NCBI GenBank assembly: GCA_021791345.1
Contig: JAJYWT010000202.1
Coordinates: 1-41,940, forward strand
Direction: 5' to 3'
DNA length: 41,940 bases
Origin: a bacterium
Lineage (GTDB): Bacteria; Chloroflexota; Dormibacteria; UBA8260; Bog-877
Both the position numbers and the translations under genes were made by a program. This document shows, piece after piece, positions 24,627 to 33,198 of the stretch (positions within the stretch are counted from its first letter, which is position 1; each line of letters begins with the position of its first letter). The notes below the pieces were generated by a model that searched no databases, was not told where the DNA came from, and worked only from the letters and a program-made list of their open reading frames with translations.

Positions 24627-26090
24627 TTGTCCTTTGGCGATCGTCTGAGGCAGCGGCGCCGGCTGCGCCGGCTGCACGATCACCTCCAACTGCTGGCGGG
24701 GTCCGACCTCTTCGACCCCGATTGGTACTTGCGCACCTACCCGGATGTGGCCAGCTCCGGGCAGGACCCCGCCCACCACTACCTGGTGTACGGAGGCGGG
24801 GAGGGACGCCATCCGGGGCCTCGCTTTGACACCAAGTACTACCTTCAGAACAACCCCTCCGTCGGGGATTCCGGCCTGAATCCCTTGATCCACTACCTGT
24901 TGAGGGGCCGAGCGGAAGGCTGCCGGATCCTGCCGGTGAGCTCCTTCTCCGTCTTCGAAACCCACCCCGAACTGGCTCCTCTTGAGGTCCACTTCCAGCT
25001 GGGGGGTGATGTGCGGGTGAATCTCGTCACCGAGAGCACCGCCCCTCCCCACCTGCTGGGGGGGGTGATGACCTCCCTGATCCTCGGGGTGCTCCTGTCC
25101 GAGCGGTTGGGGGCCCGGCTGCGGCTGGTGACCCGGACCGAGGGCCCGGACCTCAGCCGGCTCCCCGACGTCCTGCGAGCGGCCGGGGTGGGGCCGGCTC
25201 CGGAGATCGAAGCCGTGCACCTCTCCGCTCGCAACCCGCTGGCGAGCATCGATGTGACCGCCAAGGACGTCTTCCTCACGACCTCATGGTGGACGACGCG
25301 CGCGACGCTGGGCAGCCTGCCCGGCCGCCAGGTCGTCTATCTGGTCCAGGAGGACGAGCGCCTCTTCTACCCCTCCGGGGACCTCCGGCTGCGCTGTCAG
25401 GAGCTTCTCGACGAGCCCGGCCTCACCTTCGCAGTCAACACCGAGCTGCTCCTCCGCCACTTCGGTGCCACCGGCGCCGAGAACGTGGTCTCCTCCGGGC
25501 ACTTCTTCGAGCCGGCGTTCCCCACCGCCCTCTACCACCCCCGCCCCAGGGCCGGAGGCCGGCGCCGGTTCGCCTTCTACGCTCGGCCCAAGAACCTCCG
25601 CAACCTCTACGAGCGCGGCCTGGAGGTCCTGGTGGAGGCGATCCAGCGAGGGATCCTCCGCCCGGACGAGTGGGAGTTCATCTTCTTCGGCAGCCCGCCG
25701 GACTCGGTGATCCTGCCCCAGGGGGTGCATCCGGCCTACAGCGCTGACCTTCCGCTGAGCGAATACGCCGAGCTGCTGGGCGGCGTGGACCTGGGGCTGG
25801 CACTGATGGCCTCGCCCCACCCGAGCTACCCTCCCCTCGACCTCGCGGCCAGCGGGGCGGTGGCGGTGACTTCCAGCTACGGCCTCAAGTCCGACCTCTC
25901 CCGCTACAGCGACAACATCCTGATCTCCGGTCCCGGAACCGAGGAGCTGCTCTCCGTGTTGGCCCAAGGTGCCGAGCTAGCCGCCGACCCGGATCGGCGG
26001 ACGGAGCGCCATGCCGGCTCGCGACTGCCGCGGGACTGGCGCCAGTCGACCGAGCCACTCCTGGACTGGCTGGTCGGCCGGATCGGCTGA
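24627..26090 (+). CDS. Glycosyltransferase, WsaF-like, with N-terminal FDxxWYL repeats
   Basis: A 488-residue protein. Residues 29-98 hold two tandem copies of a short repeat (FDPDWYLRTYPDV...HYLVYGGGEGRHP, then FDTKYYLQNNPSV...HYLLRGRAEG) found in many surface-polysaccharide glycosyltransferases. The rest resembles WsaF-type rhamnosyltransferases (GT-B): NLVTESTAPPHLLGG near 133, YLVQEDERLFYPSG, FYARPKNLRNLYERG near 318, and LPLSEYAELLGGVDLGLALMASPHPSYPPLDLAASG. The frame is open from 24507, but TTG 24627, 6 nt after GAGGAG, starts the conserved part. One base separates it from the next gene. Sugar specificity is unknown. Confidence 0.83.
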   Translation: MSFGDRLRQRRRLRRLHDHLQLLAGSDLFDPDWYLRTYPDVASSGQDPAHHYLVYGGGEGRHPGPRFDTKYYLQNNPSVGDSGLNPLIHYLLRGRAEGCRILPVSSFSVFETHPELAPLEVHFQLGGDVRVNLVTESTAPPHLLGGVMTSLILGVLLSERLGARLRLVTRTEGPDLSRLPDVLRAAGVGPAPEIEAVHLSARNPLASIDVTAKDVFLTTSWWTTRATLGSLPGRQVVYLVQEDERLFYPSGDLRLRCQELLDEPGLTFAVNTELLLRHFGATGAENVVSSGHFFEPAFPTALYHPRPRAGGRRRFAFYARPKNLRNLYERGLEVLVEAIQRGILRPDEWEFIFFGSPPDSVILPQGVHPAYSADLPLSEYAELLGGVDLGLALMASPHPSYPPLDLAASGAVAVTSSYGLKSDLSRYSDNILISGPGTEELLSVLAQGAELAADPDRRTERHAGSRLPRDWRQSTEPLLDWLVGRIG

Positions 26091-26091
26091 G

Positions 26092-27297
26092 GTGTTCCAG
26101 CTGGCGCGGGGGGTTGAGGCGACCAACCCGCGCGCCGAGGTACCGAGCTCACTTCAGGAGCGGGTCGCGGCGCTGGCGCCGGCGGAGTTGCGGGTCGCCT
26201 ACTTCTACGAGAACCCCGACAACAGCACCTTCCGCTACCGGGTGCAGAACATGATCGCCACCATCAACTCCGCCACCTCTGATACCGGGCTGGCGGCCGC
26301 CTACTTCACCGGGGGAGAGATCGACCAGCTGGGCCAGCTGGCCGGCTCGGTGGATCTGCTGGTCATCTGTCGGGCGCGGATGTCCCGGCAGCTCGCCCGG
26401 CTGGTGGCCCGCATGCGCGCGCGGGGCGTCCCCCTCCTCTACGACGTCGACGACCTGGTGTTCGACCCCGGACTGGCCCCTCTGCTCATGGACACCCTGG
26501 GGGTGGACCGGGACAGTGAGGAGGTGGTCAACTATTGGTTCTCCTACTGCGCCCGGATCGGTGCCGCACTGCAGCTCTGCGATGGAGCCCTGGTGACGGG
26601 AGACGCGCTGGGGCGTGAGCTGGCCCGGGCGACCGGCATCCCCTACAAGGTCCTCCCCAACTACCTCAACTCTGACCAGCTGGCCGCCTCCGAGATGATC
26701 TGGGCCCAGAAGGTAGCGGGCGATTTCCAGAGCTCCGGCTGGCACCTCGGCTATTTCAGCGGCTCCCCGAGCCACAACCGAGACTTCGCCATGGTTTCCC
26801 CCGCGCTCCGGTGCCTGCTGGAGTCCGACCCCCAACTGGGGGTACGGGTGGTGGGGCACCTCGACCCCGGCCCCGCCCTCCAGGGATTCGGTCCCCGGGT
26901 GGAGCTCCTCCCCCTGCAGGGGACGGTCGAGCTCCAGTGGCTGATCGGTGAGGTCAACGTCTGCCTCGCCCCCCTCCAGCTCAACCGCTTCACCGACTGC
27001 AAGTCCGACCTCAAGTGGTTCGAGGCCGCGGTGGCCGGCACCGTGGTGGTGGCTTCCCCCGCTGGTGGGGTCGGCAGGCGCATCCGGGACGGGGTGAACG
27101 GCCGGATCGCCCGCTCATACGAGTGGTTCGACACCCTGCGCGAACTGGCCCTCGATCCAGGTGACTACCGGCGCCTGGCCGAGGCCGCCCGGGCCGAAGC
27201 GCTATCCGAGTGCACCCCGGAGAGCCAGCTGCCCCGGATCGTGGCGGTTCTCGAAGCGGCCGCTCGGGGGGGCTGGCGGCGCCATCAGCCCGGATGA
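26092..27297 (+). CDS. GT-B-type glycosyltransferase
   Basis: A 401-residue protein resembling group-1-type glycosyltransferases of exopolysaccharide loci. Visible are VAYFYENPDNSTFRYRVQNM near 35, LLVICRARMSRQLARLV, YDVDDLVFDP near 117-126, VTGDALGRELARATG, GYFSGSPSHNRDF, and the C-terminal donor-side segment KWFEAAVAGTVVVASPAGGVGRRIRDGVNGRI. It starts at GTG 26092, 1 nt after the upstream stop, so both glycosyltransferases are co-transcribed. The frame is open upstream to 26011, but that part overlaps the preceding gene. Donor and acceptor are not predictable. Confidence 0.83.
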   Translation: MFQLARGVEATNPRAEVPSSLQERVAALAPAELRVAYFYENPDNSTFRYRVQNMIATINSATSDTGLAAAYFTGGEIDQLGQLAGSVDLLVICRARMSRQLARLVARMRARGVPLLYDVDDLVFDPGLAPLLMDTLGVDRDSEEVVNYWFSYCARIGAALQLCDGALVTGDALGRELARATGIPYKVLPNYLNSDQLAASEMIWAQKVAGDFQSSGWHLGYFSGSPSHNRDFAMVSPALRCLLESDPQLGVRVVGHLDPGPALQGFGPRVELLPLQGTVELQWLIGEVNVCLAPLQLNRFTDCKSDLKWFEAAVAGTVVVASPAGGVGRRIRDGVNGRIARSYEWFDTLRELALDPGDYRRLAEAARAEALSECTPESQLPRIVAVLEAAARGGWRRHQPG

Positions 27298-27322
27298 GGC
27301 GGCGCCGCGCGAGTAGCGTCCC

Positions 27323-28198
27323 TCAGGCTGACTTGCGCCCCCTGCCACCAGTTTTGGCCCAGACCTGGCGGAGGCGCCGGGTGAGCCGGAACGTCTTGGT
27401 GGCCTTGAGCGCCGCCAGCTCCGTCTGAGCTTCGGCGCACTTGCGCTGCAGCTGCAGGACCTCGGAATAGAGGTAGTCGCGGTGCTGGCGCACCCCCACC
27501 AGCTCGCGGCGGCTGAGTCCCGCCCACCTCTCGTAGGCGGCCACCGCCGAGGTGAGGGAGAGTCCCTTCTGGAAGAGGACAGCATGGGGCGAAATGAAGG
27601 TGGCGTCGAAGTCGACGTCCCGGACGAAACCCTGCGCGGCGAAGAGGGACGCCCAGTATTCCGGCGGGCGCACGTTCACGTGGGTCACCTCGTCGAAGTG
27701 GTCCGGGGTGGAGGAGAACAGCACCCTCGGCGTGTGGCGGCAGAGGTTGGCCACCGCCTGCTTGGCCTCTTCTGGCGGGAGGTGTTCCAGCACCTCTATA
27801 CAGGTGATGAGGTCGTACTCCCCTTGCAGGTCGGCGGTGATGGAGCCCACCCAGCAGTAGGCCCGGAGGGCCTCCGGCACCTGGGAGATCGCCCACTCGG
27901 AGACGTCCATCCCCTCGGCCTCCACCCCCTCCCGGCGGAGTGCCTGGACCAGAAAGCCGATGGCGCAGCCCGCGTCCAGGACAGTGCGGGGCTGAAGGCG
28001 GGCCACGATCTCCCTGGCCTTGCCCGCAAACGATTGCTCCCAGATGGGCTCTCCGCAGCGATAGGGAGGAGGGGAGTGGTCACCGGCGGAGCGCAGGTCC
28101 GAATAGTGCTCGTAGTAGTCCGGGCCGTAGTCCAGGTGGTGGCCGGCAGGTGCCGGGAGCGACCCCCGCTCCTCGCCCGGCTCCTCAGGTGCCGTCAA
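27323..28198 (-). CDS. SAM-dependent methyltransferase with C-terminal coiled coil
   Basis: A 291-residue class I methyltransferase. The SAM motif VLDAGCAIG is at 73-81, followed by the acidic residue Asp98 (EGMDVSEWAI), LITCIEVLEHLPPEEA near 130-146, and SSTPDHFDEVTHVNV. The last 60 residues form a heptad-like helix (QLQRKCAEAQTELAALK) and a basic tail TKTFRLTRRLRQVW, a tail type common after glycosyltransferase and methyltransferase domains in polysaccharide loci. Start TTG 28198 has no clear ribosome site. Convergent with the preceding glycosyltransferase, 25 nt apart. Probably methylates a glycan; the substrate is inferred only from location. Confidence 0.8.
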   Translation of the reverse strand: MTAPEEPGEERGSLPAPAGHHLDYGPDYYEHYSDLRSAGDHSPPPYRCGEPIWEQSFAGKAREIVARLQPRTVLDAGCAIGFLVQALRREGVEAEGMDVSEWAISQVPEALRAYCWVGSITADLQGEYDLITCIEVLEHLPPEEAKQAVANLCRHTPRVLFSSTPDHFDEVTHVNVRPPEYWASLFAAQGFVRDVDFDATFISPHAVLFQKGLSLTSAVAAYERWAGLSRRELVGVRQHRDYLYSEVLQLQRKCAEAQTELAALKATKTFRLTRRLRQVWAKTGGRGRKSA

Positions 28199-28264
28199 CG
28201 GGGGGCCGCAGCACTGAGACCTGCAACACCGAGCACTCCTCCAGCTCCCTTGCGGATGCGGCCC

Positions 28265-28270
28265 ATTCTA
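28265..28270 (-). promoter_or_regulatory. Candidate -10 for the methyltransferase, with a competing short ORF
   Basis: TAGAAT on the minus strand, about 66 nt before TTG 28198. Between them a strong GGAGGAG site precedes a GTG that opens a 14-codon frame overlapping the methyltransferase start in another frame, so the true start or a leader peptide is uncertain. Confidence 0.3.
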
Positions 28271-28342
28271 GGCCGGTTGCGAACCGACCCCGGAACCAGA
28301 GGGCGGACCGAGGGGACCTCGATGCCGCGAGGGTTGTCCCGG

Positions 28343-29512
28343 TCAGGTGAACCACCCGAAGACGTCCACCACAACGTCCACCTGCCCCAGGTCGTTGTAG
28401 ATCTGGAGCCCCCCTCCAGGGGACAGCTGGCAGACCACGAGGTTGGGCACGGTGTATCCGGACCCCCAGTTGAGGTCACTGGCGAGCGGCTGGGGAGCCC
28501 CGGGGTACACGGTCAGGTAGGAGGAGGTGGTGGTGTCCGTGGCCGTGACGTTGGCGACCACGGCGGCGGCCCCGGCCGGCACCCCGGCCAGGCCGGTGAC
28601 CTGGACAGGGAGTGTCGCGGAGGGCCCCAGCGTCCTCCCGGTGCACTGGTCCTGGGGTTGAGCGGTGATGGCGGTGGAGCGCGTGTCGCAGATCCGGAAG
28701 GGGGACACCGCCTCGAAGAGGTCGGGGGAACTTGAGGAGTAAAACCCGTTGACGTCCACCACCAGGTCGGCCGCCCCCAGGTCGTTGTAGAACTGGAGCG
28801 CCCCGGATGCCGAGAGGGGGATGACCACGCGGTTGGCCCGGGTCTCGCCCGGGGACCAGTTGAGGGTGGAGGCGAGGGGCCGGGTCTGCCCGGCCGGCCA
28901 GGCGGTGAGGTAGGAGTAGGTGGTAGTGTCGGTCACCGTGATGTTCGCCACCACGGCGGTGGCGGACGCCGGGACCCCGCCGTACCCGGTGACCTGGACC
29001 TGGACGGTGCCACCGGGGCCGAGGGTCTCCCCGGTGCACTGGTCGGCTGCCGCCCCGCTCTCGGAGACGGGCCGGGTGTCGCAGATCCGGGCCGGCGTGA
29101 GCGGGGAGAATCCCAGCCCTGCGGAGCCGGACATGGGTCCGTAGTAGCCCTCCACGTCCACCACCACGTCGGCCGAGCCGTTGGCGTTGTAGACCTCGAT
29201 GGCACCCCCGGAAGAGAGCGGCAGGGTGACGAGGTTGGCCAGGGTCTGGCCCGAGGACCAGTTGAGATTGGAGGCCAGCGGCCGGCTGCCGCCCGCCGGC
29301 CATACCGTGAGGTAGGAGGCGGCGGTGGTGTCGGTGACGGTGACGTTGGCCACCACCGCGGTGGCGGAGGCGGGAACACCGCCGTAGCCGGTGACCTGGA
29401 TCTGGACGGTGCCGCCGGCGCCGAGGGTCTCCCCGGTGCACTGGTCGGCCGGTGCCCCACTCTCAGAGACGGGCCGGGTGTCGCAGATCCGGGCCGGGGT
29501 GAGAGGAGCGTA
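28343..29512 (-). repeat. Three tandem C-terminal modules, cysteine-pair type (sedolisin 2)
   Basis: Modules of 134, 131 and 124 residues occupy 29111-29512, 28718-29110 and 28343-28717. Each has RICDTR and QCTG, a likely disulfide pair. Modules 1 and 2 are close to identical over their first 65 residues. Confidence 0.87.
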
Positions 29513-31969
29513 GAGAGAGGGGGCCTGGGTCTGCACCGGGGTGGATGCGGGGCCTGTCCCCGAGCCGTTGGTGGCGGCGACCTGGAAGGAGTACGAGTCC
29601 CCATCGGTCAGGCCGGAGATGGTCGTCGAGGTGGGGACGGGGTTGCCCGAGACCACCTTGGGGGTGAGCTGCTGCGAGGTGGTGAGGTCGGTCCCGGTCA
29701 CCTGGTACGAGCCTATGGCGCTGGTGCCCGAGGAGTTGGGCGGGCTCCAGGAGAGTTCCGCGGCGCCCGCCTGGGGCACCGCGGCCAGCCCCACCGGCGG
29801 TCCGGGCAGGTTGCTGGTCCAGGTGAACTGGTCCGAGGTGGTCACCGCGCTCTCGGCCAGGTCCTCCACCTCCATGCGCAGGTCAACCGTTCCCGGGCCG
29901 GCGGCGGGAGGCAGGGTCGCGGTGCAGGTGGTGGTCGAGGTGCAGCTGGCCGCCACCTGCACCGACCCGTCCACCACCAGGTCGGCCCCCGCGACCGGCA
30001 CGAAGCCGGTTCCCTGGATGGTCACGGTGGCTCCTGCCGAGTAGGCGGCGGAGTTGGGGCTGACCGAGGTCACGGTGTCGGCGTACCCCGAGGCGCGGTA
30101 GACGTAGCACTGCAGCGCCGCCAGGCCGGGGACGAAGTAGCTGGCGGTCCCACCCGAGCTGTAGTCCATGAGCTGGGGGGTGCCGAGACCGCTGGCCATG
30201 TCGTAGCCGCTGGTGGCCGGGTAGGCCCCGCCGGAGTAGCCCGAGGGGGTGTAGTCGTTGTTTCCCGAGGTCACGTCGTTGAAGGCGTTCCCGTAGTAGG
30301 GGCTGGCGGCGATGGGGTACAGCCCCTCGGGCAGTGCCCCCGGCGGGCCCGAGCCGTAGGCGCTGCAGAAGGGTGAGCCGTCGGTCATGGCGGCGGTGGC
30401 GGCCCAGGTGGGAGCCGCCAGGCTGGTGCCGCCGGCGATCACGTTCCAGCTGCCCTGGAAGTAAAAGGCGTAGCCAGTCTGGGGGTCCGCGTCCGCGGAG
30501 ACGTCGGGCACCTGGCGGATGTAGGGGCTGCTGCTGGGGCAGCTGGAGTTGGTCTGGGAGTACTGGCTGACCAGCCCGGGGATCGCCGACTGGTACTGGT
30601 ATGCCGGCATGCACCAGATCCCCGAGAGCCCGCCTCCGCCCGCTCCCGAGCTCGTGCTGGAGTCGTTCCACACGGTCTCGACCCCGGTGGAGGGCAGCGA
30701 CGTGCCCCCCACACCTACCACGTAGGGCTGGCTCGCCGGGTCCTCGACCCAGAGCTGCGAGGAGTAGGGGGCCCCGAGCTGCCCCAGGCACCCGGTGGAG
30801 CCCGAGTCGCCGGCGGCCGCCAGTACGGTCTGCCCCTGGGTCGCCGCCTGCTCGAAGAGGACTTGCTCCGCTTCGGCCTCGGTGCTCCCCAGCTCTGGCT
30901 CGCAGGCGCCCCAGGAGGTGGAGACGACCTGATCCTGGTTGGCGTTGAAGATGGCCTGGAAGTCCTGGTACTCCCCGGTGCTGGGGGCCTGGTACACGTC
31001 GACCACCGCCTGGGGGGCCAGCCCGATCACGTCCTCGATGTCGGCGGTGGCCTCCCCCACGCCCGAGCCCGTGGCGTTGAAGCCGTCCACCTTGATGTAG
31101 TTGACGGTGGTGGAGATCCCGTAGCAGCTCTCATAGGCGGAGATGTCGGAGGTGAGGTTGGGCTCCAGCTCCACCAGGGCCACATGGATCCCGGCGCCGA
31201 GGTCGCCAAGGCCGTACAGCGGCCACATGCCATAGTGGTGGGAGATCTCGTCCGCGGTGTAGGCGTAGCCCGAGCTGGCCACGCTGGCCGCCGCGCTGCA
31301 TGGCTGGGGCCCCGGGCCACCGGGGGCCGGCGGCTGCCCGGAGGGCAGCGCTGTGGCCACCTGGGCCCGCCTCCCGACCAGGAGCGGGTGGTAGGCGACC
31401 AGGGTGTCCAGACCGAGGACGGCCTGGACCGCGGCGGGATCCGGGACCAGCGGTCCCCGGTTGGGGGCGAAGGCATCCCTCCCCCCAGCCGTGCGGTAGC
31501 TCTGAAGTTGCACCGAGAACGCCGCCTCGATCTGGGGAACGGTGCCGGTGACCGCCAGGGACACCCGGTCCGGCGGGACTGACCCGAGGCGCAGCCCGAA
31601 CCGGGACAGCACCCCCGACACCTCATGGATCGCGGCCAAACTGGCTCCGAAGCGCTGGCCGAACTCGGCCGGAGTGAGGTAGCGGCGGAAGAGCGGGGAG
31701 GTGCGGTCGGAGAGGTCGGCTATGAAGGTGGTGAGGGCGGCCTGATCCTGGGGCTTGAAGGCCAGAGTCACGGTGATCCGCTGGGAGGGCGGCAGCTGCC
31801 CTGTCAGCACGTCGCCCCTGGGGATGGAGGGGGCGCCCCCAACCCGGCCGGATGAGGGTGAGGGGGCGGGAGCCGCGAGCACCGGACTCAGCCCGCCCAT
31901 CACCAGCGCGAGAGGTATGGCCCTAGCCAGCCAAAAGCCGACCCGGGTCCCGCGTGCACTACCCCTCAC
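28343..31969 (-). CDS. Secreted sedolisin-type serine protease (S53) with IPT, Fn3 and triple C-terminal module
   Basis: A 1208-residue exported serine-carboxyl protease. Order: signal segment about 10-34; pro-domain about 55-200; S53 catalytic domain about 225-605; one IPT/TIG domain about 635-715; one fibronectin-III domain about 720-815; three C-terminal modules. Catalytic residues are present: Glu306 and Asp310 (GEATADIED), Asp388 (AAAGDSGS), Ser516 (GGTSLAAP); FNDVTSGNND and GYDMASGLGTP mark the calcium site. The frame is open from TTG 31990, but GTG 31969 with GGGGAG upstream is the better start. It lies 65 nt after the barrel-domain protein gene, probably in the same transcript. Confidence 0.9.
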   Translation of the reverse strand: MRGSARGTRVGFWLARAIPLALVMGGLSPVLAAPAPSPSSGRVGGAPSIPRGDVLTGQLPPSQRITVTLAFKPQDQAALTTFIADLSDRTSPLFRRYLTPAEFGQRFGASLAAIHEVSGVLSRFGLRLGSVPPDRVSLAVTGTVPQIEAAFSVQLQSYRTAGGRDAFAPNRGPLVPDPAAVQAVLGLDTLVAYHPLLVGRRAQVATALPSGQPPAPGGPGPQPCSAAASVASSGYAYTADEISHHYGMWPLYGLGDLGAGIHVALVELEPNLTSDISAYESCYGISTTVNYIKVDGFNATGSGVGEATADIEDVIGLAPQAVVDVYQAPSTGEYQDFQAIFNANQDQVVSTSWGACEPELGSTEAEAEQVLFEQAATQGQTVLAAAGDSGSTGCLGQLGAPYSSQLWVEDPASQPYVVGVGGTSLPSTGVETVWNDSSTSSGAGGGGLSGIWCMPAYQYQSAIPGLVSQYSQTNSSCPSSSPYIRQVPDVSADADPQTGYAFYFQGSWNVIAGGTSLAAPTWAATAAMTDGSPFCSAYGSGPPGALPEGLYPIAASPYYGNAFNDVTSGNNDYTPSGYSGGAYPATSGYDMASGLGTPQLMDYSSGGTASYFVPGLAALQCYVYRASGYADTVTSVSPNSAAYSAGATVTIQGTGFVPVAGADLVVDGSVQVAASCTSTTTCTATLPPAAGPGTVDLRMEVEDLAESAVTTSDQFTWTSNLPGPPVGLAAVPQAGAAELSWSPPNSSGTSAIGSYQVTGTDLTTSQQLTPKVVSGNPVPTSTTISGLTDGDSYSFQVAATNGSGTGPASTPVQTQAPSLYAPLTPARICDTRPVSESGAPADQCTGETLGAGGTVQIQVTGYGGVPASATAVVANVTVTDTTAASYLTVWPAGGSRPLASNLNWSSGQTLANLVTLPLSSGGAIEVYNANGSADVVVDVEGYYGPMSGSAGLGFSPLTPARICDTRPVSESGAAADQCTGETLGPGGTVQVQVTGYGGVPASATAVVANITVTDTTTYSYLTAWPAGQTRPLASTLNWSPGETRANRVVIPLSASGALQFYNDLGAADLVVDVNGFYSSSSPDLFEAVSPFRICDTRSTAITAQPQDQCTGRTLGPSATLPVQVTGLAGVPAGAAAVVANVTATDTTTSSYLTVYPGAPQPLASDLNWGSGYTVPNLVVCQLSPGGGLQIYNDLGQVDVVVDVFGWFT
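28926..29503. repeat. Near-identical 176-nt direct repeats inside the sedolisin 2 module array
   Basis: Segments 28926-29101 and 29328-29503 align with only scattered, mostly silent differences, offset by 402 nt (134 codons). This level is far above that between other module copies and points to recent tandem duplication or gene conversion. Confidence 0.75.
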
Positions 31970-32034
31970 GCATTCCGGCTCCCCGCGCAACCCGAGCCCG
32001 CCTTGGTCGTCCCGGGCATGTCACCTTCCAGGGC

Positions 32035-33198
32035 TCAGCCCGCGGCGAACCAGCCATCCGCGTCCACCACCAGCTGGACCGGGGCGGAGGACCCATTGTA
32101 GAAGCTCAAAGTGCCCTGGGAGCTGACCGCGACCAGCGCCAGGTTCTCGGTCGTCTGCCCCGCGGCCCAATTGAGCTCCGAGGAGAGCGGTGGGGTGGAC
32201 GAGGCGGGCCAGACGGTGAGGTATCCGGGGGCGCCCCCGTCGGTGACCGTGACGTTGAGGATGGCGGCGGTCATCCCCTGGAGGGGCAGTCCGGCCAGCC
32301 CGGAGAGCTGGACAGTGAGGGTCTGGCCCGGCTGCAGCTCCTGCCCGCTGTAGGCGTAGCCGCTCGCGGGGCGGGTGTCCACCGCGCGCTGGGGGGTCTG
32401 GGGAAGGAGCGCACTGCCCGAGTTGGAGCCGGTGGACCCGTCCGAGAACCAGCCGACCACATCCACCACCACGTTCACCTCCCCGACCCCGTTGTAGATG
32501 GTGACCGCGCCGTCGGCTCCCAGCGGCACCACCACCTGGTTGGCCAGCGTCTCCCCGGCGGAGAAGTTGAGGTTGGAGGCCAGCGGCTGGCTGCCCCCGG
32601 CGGGGTAGACGGTGAGGAAGCTGGCCTGGGTGGAGTCGGTGGCGGTCACGTTCATCGCCACCGCCTCGGCTCCGGAGGAGGGGACCCCCCCATGCCCGGC
32701 CACCTGAACGGTCAGCGACTGGCCGGCCCCTATGGTGTTCCCCTGGTAGGGCTGGCCACTCCCCGGCCGGGTGTCGGCTATCCGGGAGGGACTGAGGGGG
32801 TTGTACAGCCCGGCCCCGGAGCTGGGCTGGCTGGCGTCGAACCACCCCTCCACGTCGACCACCAGCTGGGTGGTCCCCCCCTGGTTGTAGATGGAGACCT
32901 GCCCTCCACGGCCCAGCGCCACCTCCACCAGGTTGGCCTTGGTGTCCTGGGCCAGGAAGTCGATGGAGGAGGCGGCGGGGATGGCCACCCCGGCGGGATA
33001 GGCGGTGACGTAGCTCTGGGCCGTGGTGTCGGTGACCGTGAGGTTGATGAGCACGCCGGCCACCCCGGTGGCGGGAACGCCCCCCATGCCGGCCACCTGC
33101 ACGTTCAGGACTCCGCCCGGCCCCGGGGCGTCACCGCTGTACGGCAGGCCGGACCCGGCCCTGGTGTCGGCGATGCGGGCCGGGGCGAGGGGGTGATA
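32035..33198 (-). repeat. Three tandem C-terminal modules, cysteine-free type (barrel-domain protein)
   Basis: Modules of 131, 132 and 124 residues occupy 32806-33198, 32410-32805 and 32035-32409, opening RIADTR, RIADTR and RAVDTR. The third copy is the most divergent, as in sedolisin 1, where it also opens RAVDTR. Confidence 0.85.

Noticed and set aside
27482..28735. 417-codon plus-strand frame opposite the methyltransferase and the module array
   Set aside because: It spans two real minus-strand genes and their intergenic region; no ribosome site and no protein-like pattern.
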